The notes: generated from the sequence alone by a model not told the origin. Shown: positions 37,987 to 47,971, counted from the first letter of the stretch. The stretch: 64,000 nt of DNA from Cytobacillus sp. IB215665 (GCF_033963835.1 NZ_JAXBME010000019.1:34301-98300), one strand, 5' to 3'. Numbers and translations are program-made.

Positions 37987-38619
37987 TTACGTAATATCAT
38001 TTTTCACAGCAAAGATGGCAAGTTGTGTGCGATCCCGTAAATCAAGTTTCTGTAGTATTTGCGTAATATGGTTTTTTACAGTGCCAATTGACAAGTGTAG
38101 CTCCTGAGAAATTTCCTTATTTGTTTTTCCTTCGCCTACTAACTTTGTTACAGCAAGCTCACGGTTTGTTAATGGAATGTCTATTTTTTCCCGATGTCTA
38201 TCTGTCAATAACCGAGGCATCACTTTAGCAGCTACTTCGTCATGTATAGTCATACCACCGTTTAAGCTACTATGTATTGCACTAACGAGTTTCGCTGGTT
38301 CAGCTGTCTTTAGCATAAAGCCATTTGCACCGTCTTTTAGTGCTTGCATTGCGTATTCATCATCATTAAACGTAGTTAATATTAATATTTTTACTTGTGG
38401 CCATCGCTGTTTAATTATTCTAGTAGCTTCGAGACCATTCATTTCGGGCATTCGTATATCCATTACAACAACGTCAACCAAATGCTTCTCCAATTGTTCA
38501 ATTGCCTCATGGCCATTTCCAGCTTGAGCCACTACTTGAAATTGGTCTTCTTGTTCAATCATCATGACAAGTCCCTGCCTAACAATTGCCTGGTCTTCTA
38601 CTACAATAATGTTATACAT
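37987..38619 (-). CDS. Response regulator, NarL/LuxR type (LnrK-like)
   Basis: A 210-residue regulator: receiver domain with EDQ at residues 8-10 and phosphoacceptor Asp54 in VVMDIRMPEMNG, and a C-terminal LuxR-type HTH (LTNRELAVTKLVGEGKTNKE then ISQELHLSIGTVKNH). GGAGG 10 nt before ATG 38619. Two nt from the kinase stop. It most likely activates the ABC exporter genes downstream in response to the exporter substrate, as LnrK does for LnrLMN. Confidence 0.92.
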   Translation of the reverse strand: MYNIIVVEDQAIVRQGLVMMIEQEDQFQVVAQAGNGHEAIEQLEKHLVDVVVMDIRMPEMNGLEATRIIKQRWPQVKILILTTFNDDEYAMQALKDGANGFMLKTAEPAKLVSAIHSSLNGGMTIHDEVAAKVMPRLLTDRHREKIDIPLTNRELAVTKLVGEGKTNKEISQELHLSIGTVKNHITQILQKLDLRDRTQLAIFAVKNDIT

Positions 38620-38621
38620 AT

Positions 38622-39728
38622 TTATATAACCTCCTTTGCATATACAGGAAATGATCCTTTAACTACAAAATGAGACTCTGTTTGATTGAAGTTTATATCC
38701 CCATTTAGCTCTTCAACACGTTTCCGCATGTTACTTAGTCCAAATCCTATAGTAAAAGATTCAGTTTTAAAAATCTTATTCGTCACTTCAAAATAAAGAT
38801 CTCCAACAGCTGATTTACCAATTGTTACAAATACTTCACGAGATTGTGCATGACGCATCGCATTTGTTAGTGCCTCTTGTATAACTCTATATAAAGTAAC
38901 GCTTTGTTGATTGGATAAGCTCACAGATAAAGCTCCTTGTTTTGTCGTAAAATGCACGAGTATATGACTCTCTGATTCTAACTTTCTAATTAATTGAAGC
39001 ACTGACGACAGACCTTCAAATTCCTCATCTTTTAGTGTTTTAACCGCATGCCTCGTTTCTTCTAAACTTTCACGAACAAGTTCTTTCAAAATTCCATATT
39101 CCTGTCGTTTTTCTTTCATCGAAAGTATTTCGATTTGCATAAGCAATGCTGTTAATTTATGACCGACCGAATCATGAATCTCACGAGCAATTCCTGTTCT
39201 TTCTTCTAATCGAGCTGCCCGTTCATTTCGTAAACTAATGCGTTTTAGATTTCGATATTCACCTAAAAGCTCCTCATACATGTCTTGTTTATAATTGGTC
39301 TCCGTCATTTTTTTATTTAACAAAATACTCAAATAATAACAAAATATGAGTATAACAACTAATTCAATATTTATAGCATTAGTAAAAATCAGCAGCATAC
39401 CCATTAAACCGACACTAACAACTGAAAATAGTTGATATTGCTTTTGTGATAATAATGAAATAGCATCTATCGTTATATACAAAAATAGTAATTTACTAAA
39501 TGTATTTTCGTCTTGAATAAACAAAACACTCGAAACAAACAACATGCAAAGAAGCAGAAAATAGAATATTATCTTTTTTTTAACAATAGGGATGAAAAAG
39601 AAACAGACGAACGACAAAGCACAAACCAAAATGGATATGTACCACCTTGTTGAATGAGATACTTCTACATAGAGAAACCCTCCCCACAAAGCTGAAAAAG
39701 TAGTCAACCTTATTAAAAAGGTTTTCAT
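38622..39728 (-). CDS. Sensor histidine kinase, HisKA_3/DesK type (LnrJ-like)
   Basis: A 368-residue kinase with about four to five membrane segments in the first 135 residues and almost no extracytoplasmic loops, as in intramembrane-sensing kinases. The phosphoacceptor box is ERTGIAREIHDSVGHKLTAL, and the ATPase has VIQEALTNAMRHA and GFGLSNMRKRVEELNG. Start ATG 39728 is preceded by AGGTGGTG; the longer frame to 39752 lacks a site. Confidence 0.9.
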   Translation of the reverse strand: MKTFLIRLTTFSALWGGFLYVEVSHSTRWYISILVCALSFVCFFFIPIVKKKIIFYFLLLCMLFVSSVLFIQDENTFSKLLFLYITIDAISLLSQKQYQLFSVVSVGLMGMLLIFTNAINIELVVILIFCYYLSILLNKKMTETNYKQDMYEELLGEYRNLKRISLRNERAARLEERTGIAREIHDSVGHKLTALLMQIEILSMKEKRQEYGILKELVRESLEETRHAVKTLKDEEFEGLSSVLQLIRKLESESHILVHFTTKQGALSVSLSNQQSVTLYRVIQEALTNAMRHAQSREVFVTIGKSAVGDLYFEVTNKIFKTESFTIGFGLSNMRKRVEELNGDINFNQTESHFVVKGSFPVYAKEVI

Positions 39729-39923
39729 ATATAACACACCACCTGCATACAATTTACCTAATTATTTTCTGTAGTTTTTATCCTTGTTGAACATAGTATA
39801 TATTGATCATACCATTTTTTAACTTATAAAAAAATTCTAAAAATATCTTGCAAAACAGTCAAATCTATTGTAAATTTATATGCAATCAATATTTAATACA
39901 TTAACTCATTCAACTTAAAAATG

Positions 39924-39954
39924 AATCAGGTGGTAAATGTATCCCACGTGATCC
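39924..39954. repeat. Hairpin-forming sequence related to 7104-7134
   Basis: AATCAGGTGGTAAATGTATC then CCACGTGATCC; shares AATCAGGTG, a TGT spacer and CCCAC-TGAT with the hairpin upstream of yfhH. It lies upstream of the riboswitch. Confidence 0.35.
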
Positions 39955-40011
39955 GGTAGCTCCTTCTTTTAGAGGTAGGAGTCTTAAAAACTAAGATAAA
40001 TAAACAATTCA

Positions 40012-40130
40012 TCTTATCAAGAGAGGTGGAGGGACTGGCCCTTTGAAACCTCAGCAACCAGCCATATTTATGGTCAGGTGCTAAATCCAGCAAGCGAAAT
40101 GTATATACTTTTCGCTTGGAAGATAAGGAG
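40012..40130 (+). promoter_or_regulatory. SAM-I riboswitch (S-box leader)
   Basis: Canonical S-box layout: P1 5' side CTTATCAAGAGAGGTGGAGG, then GACTGGCCC, GAAACCTCAGCAACC, the P3/P4 pairs (CCAGCCATATTTATGGTCAGG, i.e. GCCATA-x-TATGGT), GGTGCTAAATCC, AGCAAGCGAAATG with its complementary TTTCGCTTG, and the 3' P1 side GGAAGATAAGGAG. When SAM binds, P1 holds GATAAG and lets the downstream terminator form; without SAM, GATAAG can pair with CTTATC in the terminator 5' arm. Confidence 0.96.
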
Positions 40131-40151
40131 AGCTGATGATTAAACTCAAAG

Positions 40152-40174
40152 CCTTCTTATCAGAAGGTTTTTTT
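40152..40174 (+). terminator. Riboswitch-controlled terminator
   Basis: CCTTCT-TATC-AGAAGG followed by eight or more T. The loop side CTTATC is the partner of GATAAG in the 3' part of the S-box, giving the antiterminator. Confidence 0.9.
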
Positions 40175-40284
40175 TATTACTCTTTTATAGATTTATAAGT
40201 CCGTACTTAACGTTCTAAAACTACCACAAAACTTTACCACTTTAAACAAGTATAGAAAATCAATTGAAATGAGGAGGAATTTAT

Positions 40285-41409
40285 ATGACGAAAATAAATA
40301 TCGAAACAGCATGTGCCCAAATTGGAAACAGAAGTGAAAATATTACTGGGACGGTCAATCCACCTGTCTATTTGTCAACAGCCTACCGTCACACAGGTAT
40401 AGGTGAGTCTACAGGGTATGATTACATTCGAACGGGTAATCCAACTCGACAAATTGTCGAACAGGCAATAGCACAGCTTGAGGAAGGTGATCAAGGCTTT
40501 GCTTGTAGTTCAGGTATGGCTGCGATTCAAACAGTTTTAGCTCTCTTTGAGCAGGGAGATGAGCTGATCGTTACACATGATTTGTACGGAGGAACATACC
40601 GGTTATTTGAAGAATCTTTTCGAAGAAATGGCTTTACTTTTCACTATGCTGATTTTAGTAACATAAATGCTATAGAAGAATTAATAAATAGCAATACGAA
40701 AGCGTTATTTATAGAAACTCCAACAAATCCACTTATGCAAGAGGTTGACTTAAAAATTGCAGCAAAGGTTGCAAAGGAAAATGATTTGTTATTAATCGTG
40801 GACAATACATTTTATACTCCACTGCTACAAAAACCTATAACTCAAGGGGCAGACATTGTCATCCATAGCGCAACAAAATACTTGGGGGGTCATAACGATG
40901 TGCTAGCAGGGTTAATTGTTTCAAAAGGAGATGAGCTATCTGCTCAACTTGGTAATTACCATAACGCAATTGGTGCTGTGTTATCACCTTTTGATTCATG
41001 GTTACTCATCCGTGGAATGAAAACTCTCCATTTACGTCTAAAACAGCATGAAGAAAATGCAAAAAAAATTGCTTCATTTTTGAAAGCGCATGAAGATATT
41101 GTAGAAATCTATTATCCACAGCGTGGTGGCATGTTGTCGTTTAAAATACGAAATGAAAAATGGGTTAATCCATTTTTACAAAACTTACGCCTTATCACTT
41201 TCGCTGAAAGCCTTGGTGGTGTTGAAAGCTTCATCACCTATCCAGCTACACAAACACATGCAGATATACCTGAAGAAATAAGAGTTGCAAACGGAATTTG
41301 CAATCGCTTATTAAGATTCTCAATTGGTATCGAGAATGCTGATGATCTCATAGATGATCTTACATCAGCATTAAAAGCAGCTAAGGAAGGGGTGAACACA
41401 TATGTCTAA
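40285..41409 (+). CDS. metI: Cystathionine gamma-synthase / O-acetylhomoserine thiolyase MetI
   Basis: A 374-residue PLP enzyme of the Cys/Met metabolism family, joining an O-acylhomoserine with cysteine or sulfide. The PLP lysine is Lys198 in HSATKYLGGHNDV; YDYIRTGNPTR near residues 43-53 is the family N-terminal signature. AGGAGG precedes ATG 40285. First gene after the SAM riboswitch, followed by metC with an 8-nt overlap. The MetI label (rather than MetB) follows the B. subtilis metI-metC order. Confidence 0.94.
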   Translation: MTKINIETACAQIGNRSENITGTVNPPVYLSTAYRHTGIGESTGYDYIRTGNPTRQIVEQAIAQLEEGDQGFACSSGMAAIQTVLALFEQGDELIVTHDLYGGTYRLFEESFRRNGFTFHYADFSNINAIEELINSNTKALFIETPTNPLMQEVDLKIAAKVAKENDLLLIVDNTFYTPLLQKPITQGADIVIHSATKYLGGHNDVLAGLIVSKGDELSAQLGNYHNAIGAVLSPFDSWLLIRGMKTLHLRLKQHEENAKKIASFLKAHEDIVEIYYPQRGGMLSFKIRNEKWVNPFLQNLRLITFAESLGGVESFITYPATQTHADIPEEIRVANGICNRLLRFSIGIENADDLIDDLTSALKAAKEGVNTYV

Positions 41410-42586
41410 TTCATTTTCTGATCAAACTAAGCTACTTCATAATAAGCATAAAGTAGATCCTCATACAGGTGCAGTAAGTGTTGCGATTCAGCATGCATCA
41501 ACATTTCATCAAGCTGATTTAGAAAATTTTTCAAAATATGACTATAGTCGTTCTGGTAATCCTACCCGTGAAGCTTTAGAAGAGACGATAGCTGAATTAG
41601 AAAATGGTGTGAGAGGCTTCGCTTTTTCCTCTGGTATGGCTGCCATATCAAGTGCTTTTATGCTGTTATCAAAAGGTGATCATGTACTCATAAGCGAGGA
41701 TGTGTACGGTGGAACATTTCGGGTTGTAACAGAGGTACTAACAAAATTCGGCATCGATCACACATTTGTAGACATGACGAACCTACAGGAAGTTGAAGAC
41801 TCTATCCAAACAAATACGAAGGTAATATATATTGAGACACCGTCAAACCCTTTACTTAAAGTGACTAATATTAGAGCGATTGTCACACTAGCTAAAAAAC
41901 AAGGTTGCCTCACATTTTTAGACAATACGTTTATGACACCAATTTTACAGCGACCATTGGATTTAGGTATAGATATCGTTTTGCATAGTGCAACCAAGTT
42001 CATATCAGGACATAGTGATGTCATCGCAGGGCTAGCCGTTGTCAAAGATGAGCAGTTAGCCAATCAACTTGCCTTTATTCAAAATGCATTCGGTGCCGTC
42101 CTTGGGGTTCAAGATGCTTGGCTCGTCTTACGGGGCATAAAAACATTGCACGTCCGCATGACACAATCTTCGCAAAGTGCATTACAGCTTGCACAATTTT
42201 TACAACAACACCCTAAAGTTGAGGAGGTTTACTATCCAGGTTTAACTGACCATGAAGGATATTCCCTTCAACAAGAACAGTCTACTAGCCCAGGTGCTGT
42301 ATTATCTTTTAAGTTAAAGGATGCTGAAAGTGTACGTACTGTTTCAAAGTATATAAAAATACCAGTATTCGCCGTTAGCTTAGGTGCTGTTGAATCCATT
42401 CTATCCTATCCAGCAAAAATGTCGCATGCAGCTATGCCAGCTCAAGAAAGAAATAAAAGAGGAATCACTGACGGACTTTTGCGACTATCTGTTGGTCTTG
42501 AAAACCCTCTTGATCTTATAGCAGATTTCTCACAAGCATTAGATCAACTTCCAACACATCATTCAGAGTATAAGGTGAGCCTATGA
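41402..42586 (+). CDS. metC: Cystathionine beta-lyase MetC
   Basis: A 394-residue paralogue of the preceding enzyme. PLP lysine Lys199 in HSATKFISGHSDV; YDYSRSGNPTREALE near residue 45. It cleaves cystathionine to homocysteine, pyruvate and ammonia. GGGGTG is 7 nt before ATG 41402, inside the end of metI. The stop overlaps the yitJ start by 4 nt, so the two are translationally coupled. Confidence 0.93.
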   Translation: MSNSFSDQTKLLHNKHKVDPHTGAVSVAIQHASTFHQADLENFSKYDYSRSGNPTREALEETIAELENGVRGFAFSSGMAAISSAFMLLSKGDHVLISEDVYGGTFRVVTEVLTKFGIDHTFVDMTNLQEVEDSIQTNTKVIYIETPSNPLLKVTNIRAIVTLAKKQGCLTFLDNTFMTPILQRPLDLGIDIVLHSATKFISGHSDVIAGLAVVKDEQLANQLAFIQNAFGAVLGVQDAWLVLRGIKTLHVRMTQSSQSALQLAQFLQQHPKVEEVYYPGLTDHEGYSLQQEQSTSPGAVLSFKLKDAESVRTVSKYIKIPVFAVSLGAVESILSYPAKMSHAAMPAQERNKRGITDGLLRLSVGLENPLDLIADFSQALDQLPTHHSEYKVSL

Positions 42587-44436
42587 AACTACTAGAACGT
42601 TTAAAAAATGACATTTTAATTGCTGATGGTGCGATGGGGACACTCCTCTATTCATACGGTGTCGACTATTGTTTTGAGGAACTTAACCTCACTCAACCAA
42701 ATCGAATCCAACAAGTACATGAAGCATATATTCAAGCAGGAGCTAATGTTATCCAAACTAATACGTATGGAGCAAATCGTGTTAAATTAGCTAGATACGA
42801 CCTTGAAAATAAAGTAACAGAAATTAATAAAGCTGCAGTTCAAATAGCAAAGCGTTCCATCGGGAAAAGTGACGAGCATTATATATTAGGAACAATAGGT
42901 GGAATTCGTGGCGTAAGGAAAAGTATTGCCGAACTTGAGGAAATTAAAGAGGCTTTTATTGAACAGCTTGATGCACTGTTAGAAGCAAATGTTGATGGAA
43001 TCTTACTAGAAACCTATTATGACATTGAAGAACTATACACCGTACTGCAAGAAGTAAGGAAAAGAACAACTAAACCAGTCATTGCCCAAGTGTCTATGCA
43101 TGAAGTTGGTGTACTACAGGACGGTACCCCATTACATGAAGCATTTTCAAAGCTCGAGCAACTTGGAGCAAATGTGATTGGAACAAACTGCCGACTCGGT
43201 CCTTATCATACGATTAAGTCACTTGAGCAAGTTCCTTTGCCTAACAATGCTTACCTTTCTGCCTACCCTAATGCAAGTTTACCAGACTTAGTTGATGGAA
43301 GGCTGATCTATGAATCTGATGCTGAATATTTTGCAGACGCTGCTATTAGCATGCGCGAGCAAGGAGTTAGGTTGTTAGGTGGTTGTTGTGGAACGACACC
43401 AAAGCATATTGAGGCGATGAGAAAAGCACTAAATGGTTTAACTCCAATTGATGAAAAACGTGTAAAGGAACGTAAACCAATTTCAGTCAGTAAGCCTACC
43501 GTTACTGCTGAACCCCATTTACACGAAATGGTACAATCTAGACGCACAGTCATTGTTGAGCTTGATTCACCGAAACATTTGGACACAGATACATTTTTTA
43601 AAGGTGCACAAGCACTTCAACAGGCTGGGGTTGATGTGATTACCTTAGCAGATAACTCTCTAGCAACTCCACGCATAAGTAATGTTGCAGTTGCTTCAAT
43701 TTTAAAAGAAAAATATAATATACGCCCTCTCGTTCATATTACTTGTCGTGATCGAAACATCATAGGACTTCAATCACATATTATGGGTATTCATACACTT
43801 GGTATTAATCAAGTATTGGCTGTAACTGGTGATCCGACTAAGGTTGGTAATTTTCCTGGTGCTACTTCAGTATATGATGTTTCATCATTTGAATTAATAC
43901 AAATGATCAAACAATTTAATAACGGACAGTCTATCTCAGGAACGTCATTAAAACTACAGACGAACTTCGGTGTTTCAGCTGCCTTTAACCCAAATGTCCG
44001 TCATTTAGAACCAACCGTAAAAAGGCTTGAAAAGAAAATCGCATTCGGTGCTGATTCATTTATTAGTCAGCCTGTGTTTAGCCAAGAGCAAATAATCCAA
44101 ATATATAAAGCGACCAAGCATTTACAAGTTCCTATCTTTCTTGGTATTATGCCGTTAACAAACTATCGTAATGCCCAATTTTTACACCATGAGGTTCCTG
44201 GTATTAAGCTTGCTGATGACATATTACACCGTATGAAGAGCTGTGGAGACGATAGAGAAATATGCTCAGCAGAAGGTGTGAAAATTGCACAGGAGTTAAT
44301 AGATACGGCTATGGAATATTTTAAAGGAATCTATTTAATTACACCATTTTTACGCTATGACATGACTGTAGCATTAACAAACTATATCCGTAAAAAAGAT
44401 GGAGTAAGAGAAAGGAAGATTCATCATGTGCTTTGA
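42583..44436 (+). CDS. yitJ: Bifunctional homocysteine S-methyltransferase / methylenetetrahydrofolate reductase YitJ
   Basis: A 617-residue fusion. The N-terminal half is a homocysteine-binding barrel (LIADGAMGTLL at residues 11-21; zinc ligands Cys in IGTNCRLGPYH and LLGGCCGTTP). The C-terminal half from about residue 300 is a MetF-type flavoprotein (VIVELDSPKH, VTGDPTKVGNFPGATSVYD, ADSFISQPVFS). It makes 5-methyl-THF and may transfer methyl groups to homocysteine. Directly upstream of metH, which would use its 5-methyl-THF. B. subtilis yitJ is also S-box controlled. Confidence 0.93.
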   Translation: MKLLERLKNDILIADGAMGTLLYSYGVDYCFEELNLTQPNRIQQVHEAYIQAGANVIQTNTYGANRVKLARYDLENKVTEINKAAVQIAKRSIGKSDEHYILGTIGGIRGVRKSIAELEEIKEAFIEQLDALLEANVDGILLETYYDIEELYTVLQEVRKRTTKPVIAQVSMHEVGVLQDGTPLHEAFSKLEQLGANVIGTNCRLGPYHTIKSLEQVPLPNNAYLSAYPNASLPDLVDGRLIYESDAEYFADAAISMREQGVRLLGGCCGTTPKHIEAMRKALNGLTPIDEKRVKERKPISVSKPTVTAEPHLHEMVQSRRTVIVELDSPKHLDTDTFFKGAQALQQAGVDVITLADNSLATPRISNVAVASILKEKYNIRPLVHITCRDRNIIGLQSHIMGIHTLGINQVLAVTGDPTKVGNFPGATSVYDVSSFELIQMIKQFNNGQSISGTSLKLQTNFGVSAAFNPNVRHLEPTVKRLEKKIAFGADSFISQPVFSQEQIIQIYKATKHLQVPIFLGIMPLTNYRNAQFLHHEVPGIKLADDILHRMKSCGDDREICSAEGVKIAQELIDTAMEYFKGIYLITPFLRYDMTVALTNYIRKKDGVRERKIHHVL

Positions 44437-47400
44437 GCATTTTCAACAAGAGATCAACAAGCGAATCTTAATAATTGATGGAGCAATGGGGACGATGCTT
44501 CAAGAAGCAAACCTTACGGCTGAAGATTTTGGAGGAGAAGAATTTGACGGCTGTAACGAACATTTAAACATCACAGCTCCTCATGTCATTGACTGGGTTC
44601 ACCGATCTTATTTAGAAGCGGGGGCTGATATCATTGAAACGAACACTTTTGGAGGAACCCCCCTCGTTCTAAATGAATACCAACTCGAACATAAAGCCTA
44701 TGATATAAACAAAATTGCAGCTGAAATTGCCAAAAAAGCAGCCGAGGATTTCTCTACTACTGATAAGCCTCGCTTTGTTGCTGGATCTATGGGACCAACA
44801 ACAAAAACACTTTCTGTTACTGGTGGAACAACATTTTCTGAATTAGTTAATGAGTATGAAACACAAGCTAAAGGCTTAATTGATGGTGGCTGTGACCTTT
44901 TATTACTTGAAACATGTCAAGATATGCTTAATGTAAAAGCTGCTTTTTTTGGTATTAACAATGCTTTTACATTAACAAATAAAACCTTACCACTCATGGT
45001 TTCAGTTACGATAGAACCGATGGGTACAACGCTTGCTGGACAAAATATTGAAGCATTTTATTTATCTTTAGAGCACATGCAACCAGTATCCATCGGCTTA
45101 AATTGTGCGACAGGCCCTGAATTTATGACCGACCATCTGCGCACATTGTCACATTTATCTCAAACAGCTGTGAGCTGTTACCCTAATGCTGGTTTACCTG
45201 ATGAAGAAGGTCAATATCATGAGTCTCCACAATCATTAGCAAGGAAAATAGCAGGCTTTGCTAAAAATGGTTGGCTAAACATTATTGGAGGGTGCTGTGG
45301 GACAACACCTGAACATATCCGAGCGATTGCAAAAGAGGTAGAAGGTCTTAAGCCTCGAAGTGTCCAAGAAGGGAATCATCAACACACTGTAGCTGGGATA
45401 GAACCCCTTATATACGATGATTCTATGCGACCGTTATTAGTTGGAGAGCGTACAAATGTAATCGGCTCAAGAAAATTTAAAAACCTCATTGCTGATGGTA
45501 AGTTTGAAGAAGCTGCTGAAGTCGGTAGAGCACAAGTAAAAGGTGGGGCCCACGTAGTTGATATTTGTCTAGCTGATCCAGACCGCGAAGAGCTAGATGA
45601 TATGGAGCAATTTATTCAAGAAGTTGTTAAAAAGGTGAAAGTACCACTCGTTATTGATTCTACAGATGAAGCAGTAATAGAAAAAGCGCTATCTTATTCA
45701 CAAGGAAAGGTGATCATTAACTCAATTAACCTAGAAGATGGAGAAGAACGTTTTGAAAAGGTCGTTCCACTTATTCATCGATATGGGGCTGCTGTTGTTG
45801 TTGGAACCATTGATGAAATTGGCATGGCTGTAACGAGAGAACGGAAGCTAGAGGTCGCACAGCGTTCCTATGATCTACTAGTAAATAAATATAAACTTAA
45901 GCCAGAAAATATTATATTTGACCCTCTGGTCTTCCCTGTAGGTACAGGTGATGAGCAGTATATAGGCTCAGCGAAGGAAACTGTTGAAGGGATTAGGCTT
46001 ATTAAAGAAAAATTACCACATTGTTTAACAATGCTTGGCATAAGCAACGTCTCTTTCGGATTACCTGGTGTAGGACGTGAAATTTTAAATGCTGTTTTCC
46101 TTTATCATTGCACAGTAGCTGGTTTAGATTATGCAATTGTCAATACACAAAAGCTTGAAAGATTTGCTTCCATTCCACAAAAAGAAGTGACTTTAGCGGA
46201 GAATTTATTATTTGAAACAACAGATGACATTCTAGCTGAATTCACAGCTTTTTATCGTGGGAAGAAGAAGGAGCCGAAAAAAGCAGCCATCAATAGATCC
46301 CTGCCAGAACGACTCGCTGAGTATGTGATTGAAGGTACGAAGGAAGGTTTAATTCCTGACTTAGAAATCGCCTTAACTAAATATGATACACCGTTAGATA
46401 TTATTAACGGACCTCTTATGGAAGGTATGGCTGAAGTCGGTCGTCTCTTCAACGACAATCAGCTGATTGTAGCGGAAGTATTACAAAGTGCAGAAGTGAT
46501 GAAAGCTTCGGTTTCCTTCCTCGAGCCTTATATGGAAACAAATGATGAAGCTGGTCATGGAAAAGGGAAAGTATTATTGGCAACTGTCAAAGGTGATGTC
46601 CACGATATAGGTAAAAACCTTGTAGAAATTATTTTAAGCAATAATGGCTTTCATGTCGTTGACCTAGGAATTAAAGTGACACCACAACAGCTGATATCAG
46701 CCATTCAACAAGAACAGCCTGATATCATCGGCTTATCAGGGTTACTCGTTAAATCAGCTCAACAAATGGTCTTAACTGCTCAAGATATGAGCCAATCAAA
46801 CATATCAATTCCTATATTAGTTGGTGGAGCAGCTCTATCTCGAAAATTTACTGATCGAAAAATTGCTCCCGAATACGAAGGTCCAGTCCTATACGCGAAA
46901 GATGCGATGGATGGCCTTTCAATCGTTAACCGCCTGCAAGATGAAGACGAAAAGAATAAGATTTTATCAGATGTCGCAACGAAGAAAGAAGCTTATAAAC
47001 AGATCAATACAGCTACTAAAAAAGAAACTGCTGTAGCCGTATTAGAAAAAATTAAATCTAGTGTAGCGACTAATATTCCAATAACATTGCCAAATGATTT
47101 AAAAAGGCATGTCTTAAAAGGTTATCCTATAGGTCATCTTGAGCCATATATTAACATGCGCATGTTATTAGGGCATCATTTAGGGCTCAAAGGAAAGGTA
47201 GATCAGTTAATAGCTGAACAAGATGAGCGAGCACTTGCCTTAAAAGAAGTAGTTGATAACTTACTTCTTGAAGCAAAAACAGCTAGCCTATTACGAACTG
47301 CAGCTGTTTATCAATTTTTCCCTGCTCAATCAAAAGACGATGACGTCATCATTTACGACCCAAATGATAAAACAATAATCCTAGAACGTTTTACGTTTCC

Positions 47401-47887
47401 TCGACAACGTAAAAAGCCATATTTATGTTTGGCTGATTATATTCGTTCAGTCGATAGTGGTGAAATGGATTATGTTGGTTTCTTCGTCGTTTCAGCTGGC
47501 TTTGATGTGAGAGAAAAGGCAAATATGTTAAAAGAAAAGGGTGAGTTTTTAAAAAGTCATGCCATTCAAGCACTCGCACTTGAGCTAGCAGAAGGGTTTG
47601 CCGAACGTATTCATCAAATGATGAGAGATCAATGGGGATTTCCTGACCCAGCTGACTTTACAATGCAGCAGCGCTTTGCAGCCAAATATCAAGGTCAACG
47701 CTTTTCATTTGGTTATCCAGCATGTCCTAATTTGGACGATCAAGGAAAGCTTTTCCGCTTATTAAAGCCAGATGACATTGGAATTTCTTTAACTGATGGC
47801 TTTATGATGGAACCTGAAGCATCTGTCTCGGCTATTGTTTTCTCACATCCTGAAGCGAAATATTTTAACGTGATCGAAAATAACTAA
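44426..47887 (+). CDS. metH: Cobalamin-dependent methionine synthase MetH
   Basis: A 1153-residue, four-module enzyme making methionine from homocysteine and 5-methyl-THF. Order: homocysteine domain (IDGAMGTML; zinc site with GLNCATGP and IGGCCGTTP), pterin domain (VGERTNVIGSRKFK near residue 340), cobalamin domain (KGDVHDIGKNLVEIIL near residues 720-735, with the lower axial His), and the AdoMet-binding reactivation domain (SFGYPACPNLDDQGKLFRLL). All modules are present at full length. Start ATG 44426 lies 11 nt inside yitJ, with AAGGAAG upstream. B. subtilis uses cobalamin-independent MetE, so this operon differs. Confidence 0.96.
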   Translation: MCFEHFQQEINKRILIIDGAMGTMLQEANLTAEDFGGEEFDGCNEHLNITAPHVIDWVHRSYLEAGADIIETNTFGGTPLVLNEYQLEHKAYDINKIAAEIAKKAAEDFSTTDKPRFVAGSMGPTTKTLSVTGGTTFSELVNEYETQAKGLIDGGCDLLLLETCQDMLNVKAAFFGINNAFTLTNKTLPLMVSVTIEPMGTTLAGQNIEAFYLSLEHMQPVSIGLNCATGPEFMTDHLRTLSHLSQTAVSCYPNAGLPDEEGQYHESPQSLARKIAGFAKNGWLNIIGGCCGTTPEHIRAIAKEVEGLKPRSVQEGNHQHTVAGIEPLIYDDSMRPLLVGERTNVIGSRKFKNLIADGKFEEAAEVGRAQVKGGAHVVDICLADPDREELDDMEQFIQEVVKKVKVPLVIDSTDEAVIEKALSYSQGKVIINSINLEDGEERFEKVVPLIHRYGAAVVVGTIDEIGMAVTRERKLEVAQRSYDLLVNKYKLKPENIIFDPLVFPVGTGDEQYIGSAKETVEGIRLIKEKLPHCLTMLGISNVSFGLPGVGREILNAVFLYHCTVAGLDYAIVNTQKLERFASIPQKEVTLAENLLFETTDDILAEFTAFYRGKKKEPKKAAINRSLPERLAEYVIEGTKEGLIPDLEIALTKYDTPLDIINGPLMEGMAEVGRLFNDNQLIVAEVLQSAEVMKASVSFLEPYMETNDEAGHGKGKVLLATVKGDVHDIGKNLVEIILSNNGFHVVDLGIKVTPQQLISAIQQEQPDIIGLSGLLVKSAQQMVLTAQDMSQSNISIPILVGGAALSRKFTDRKIAPEYEGPVLYAKDAMDGLSIVNRLQDEDEKNKILSDVATKKEAYKQINTATKKETAVAVLEKIKSSVATNIPITLPNDLKRHVLKGYPIGHLEPYINMRMLLGHHLGLKGKVDQLIAEQDERALALKEVVDNLLLEAKTASLLRTAAVYQFFPAQSKDDDVIIYDPNDKTIILERFTFPRQRKKPYLCLADYIRSVDSGEMDYVGFFVVSAGFDVREKANMLKEKGEFLKSHAIQALALELAEGFAERIHQMMRDQWGFPDPADFTMQQRFAAKYQGQRFSFGYPACPNLDDQGKLFRLLKPDDIGISLTDGFMMEPEASVSAIVFSHPEAKYFNVIENN

Positions 47888-47910
47888 TTGTATGGAATTG
47901 AAACAAATTA

Positions 47911-47942
47911 AGGGAAACCTCAATTATTATAGAGGTTTCCCT
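47911..47942 (+). terminator. Terminator of the methionine operon
   Basis: AGGGAAACCTC (47911-47921) and GAGGTTTCCCT (47932-47942) form a perfect 11-bp stem between convergent genes. The U tract is short. Confidence 0.7.
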
Positions 47943-47971
47943 ATTATGTTCAATACCTTTGTCAATAAAAT

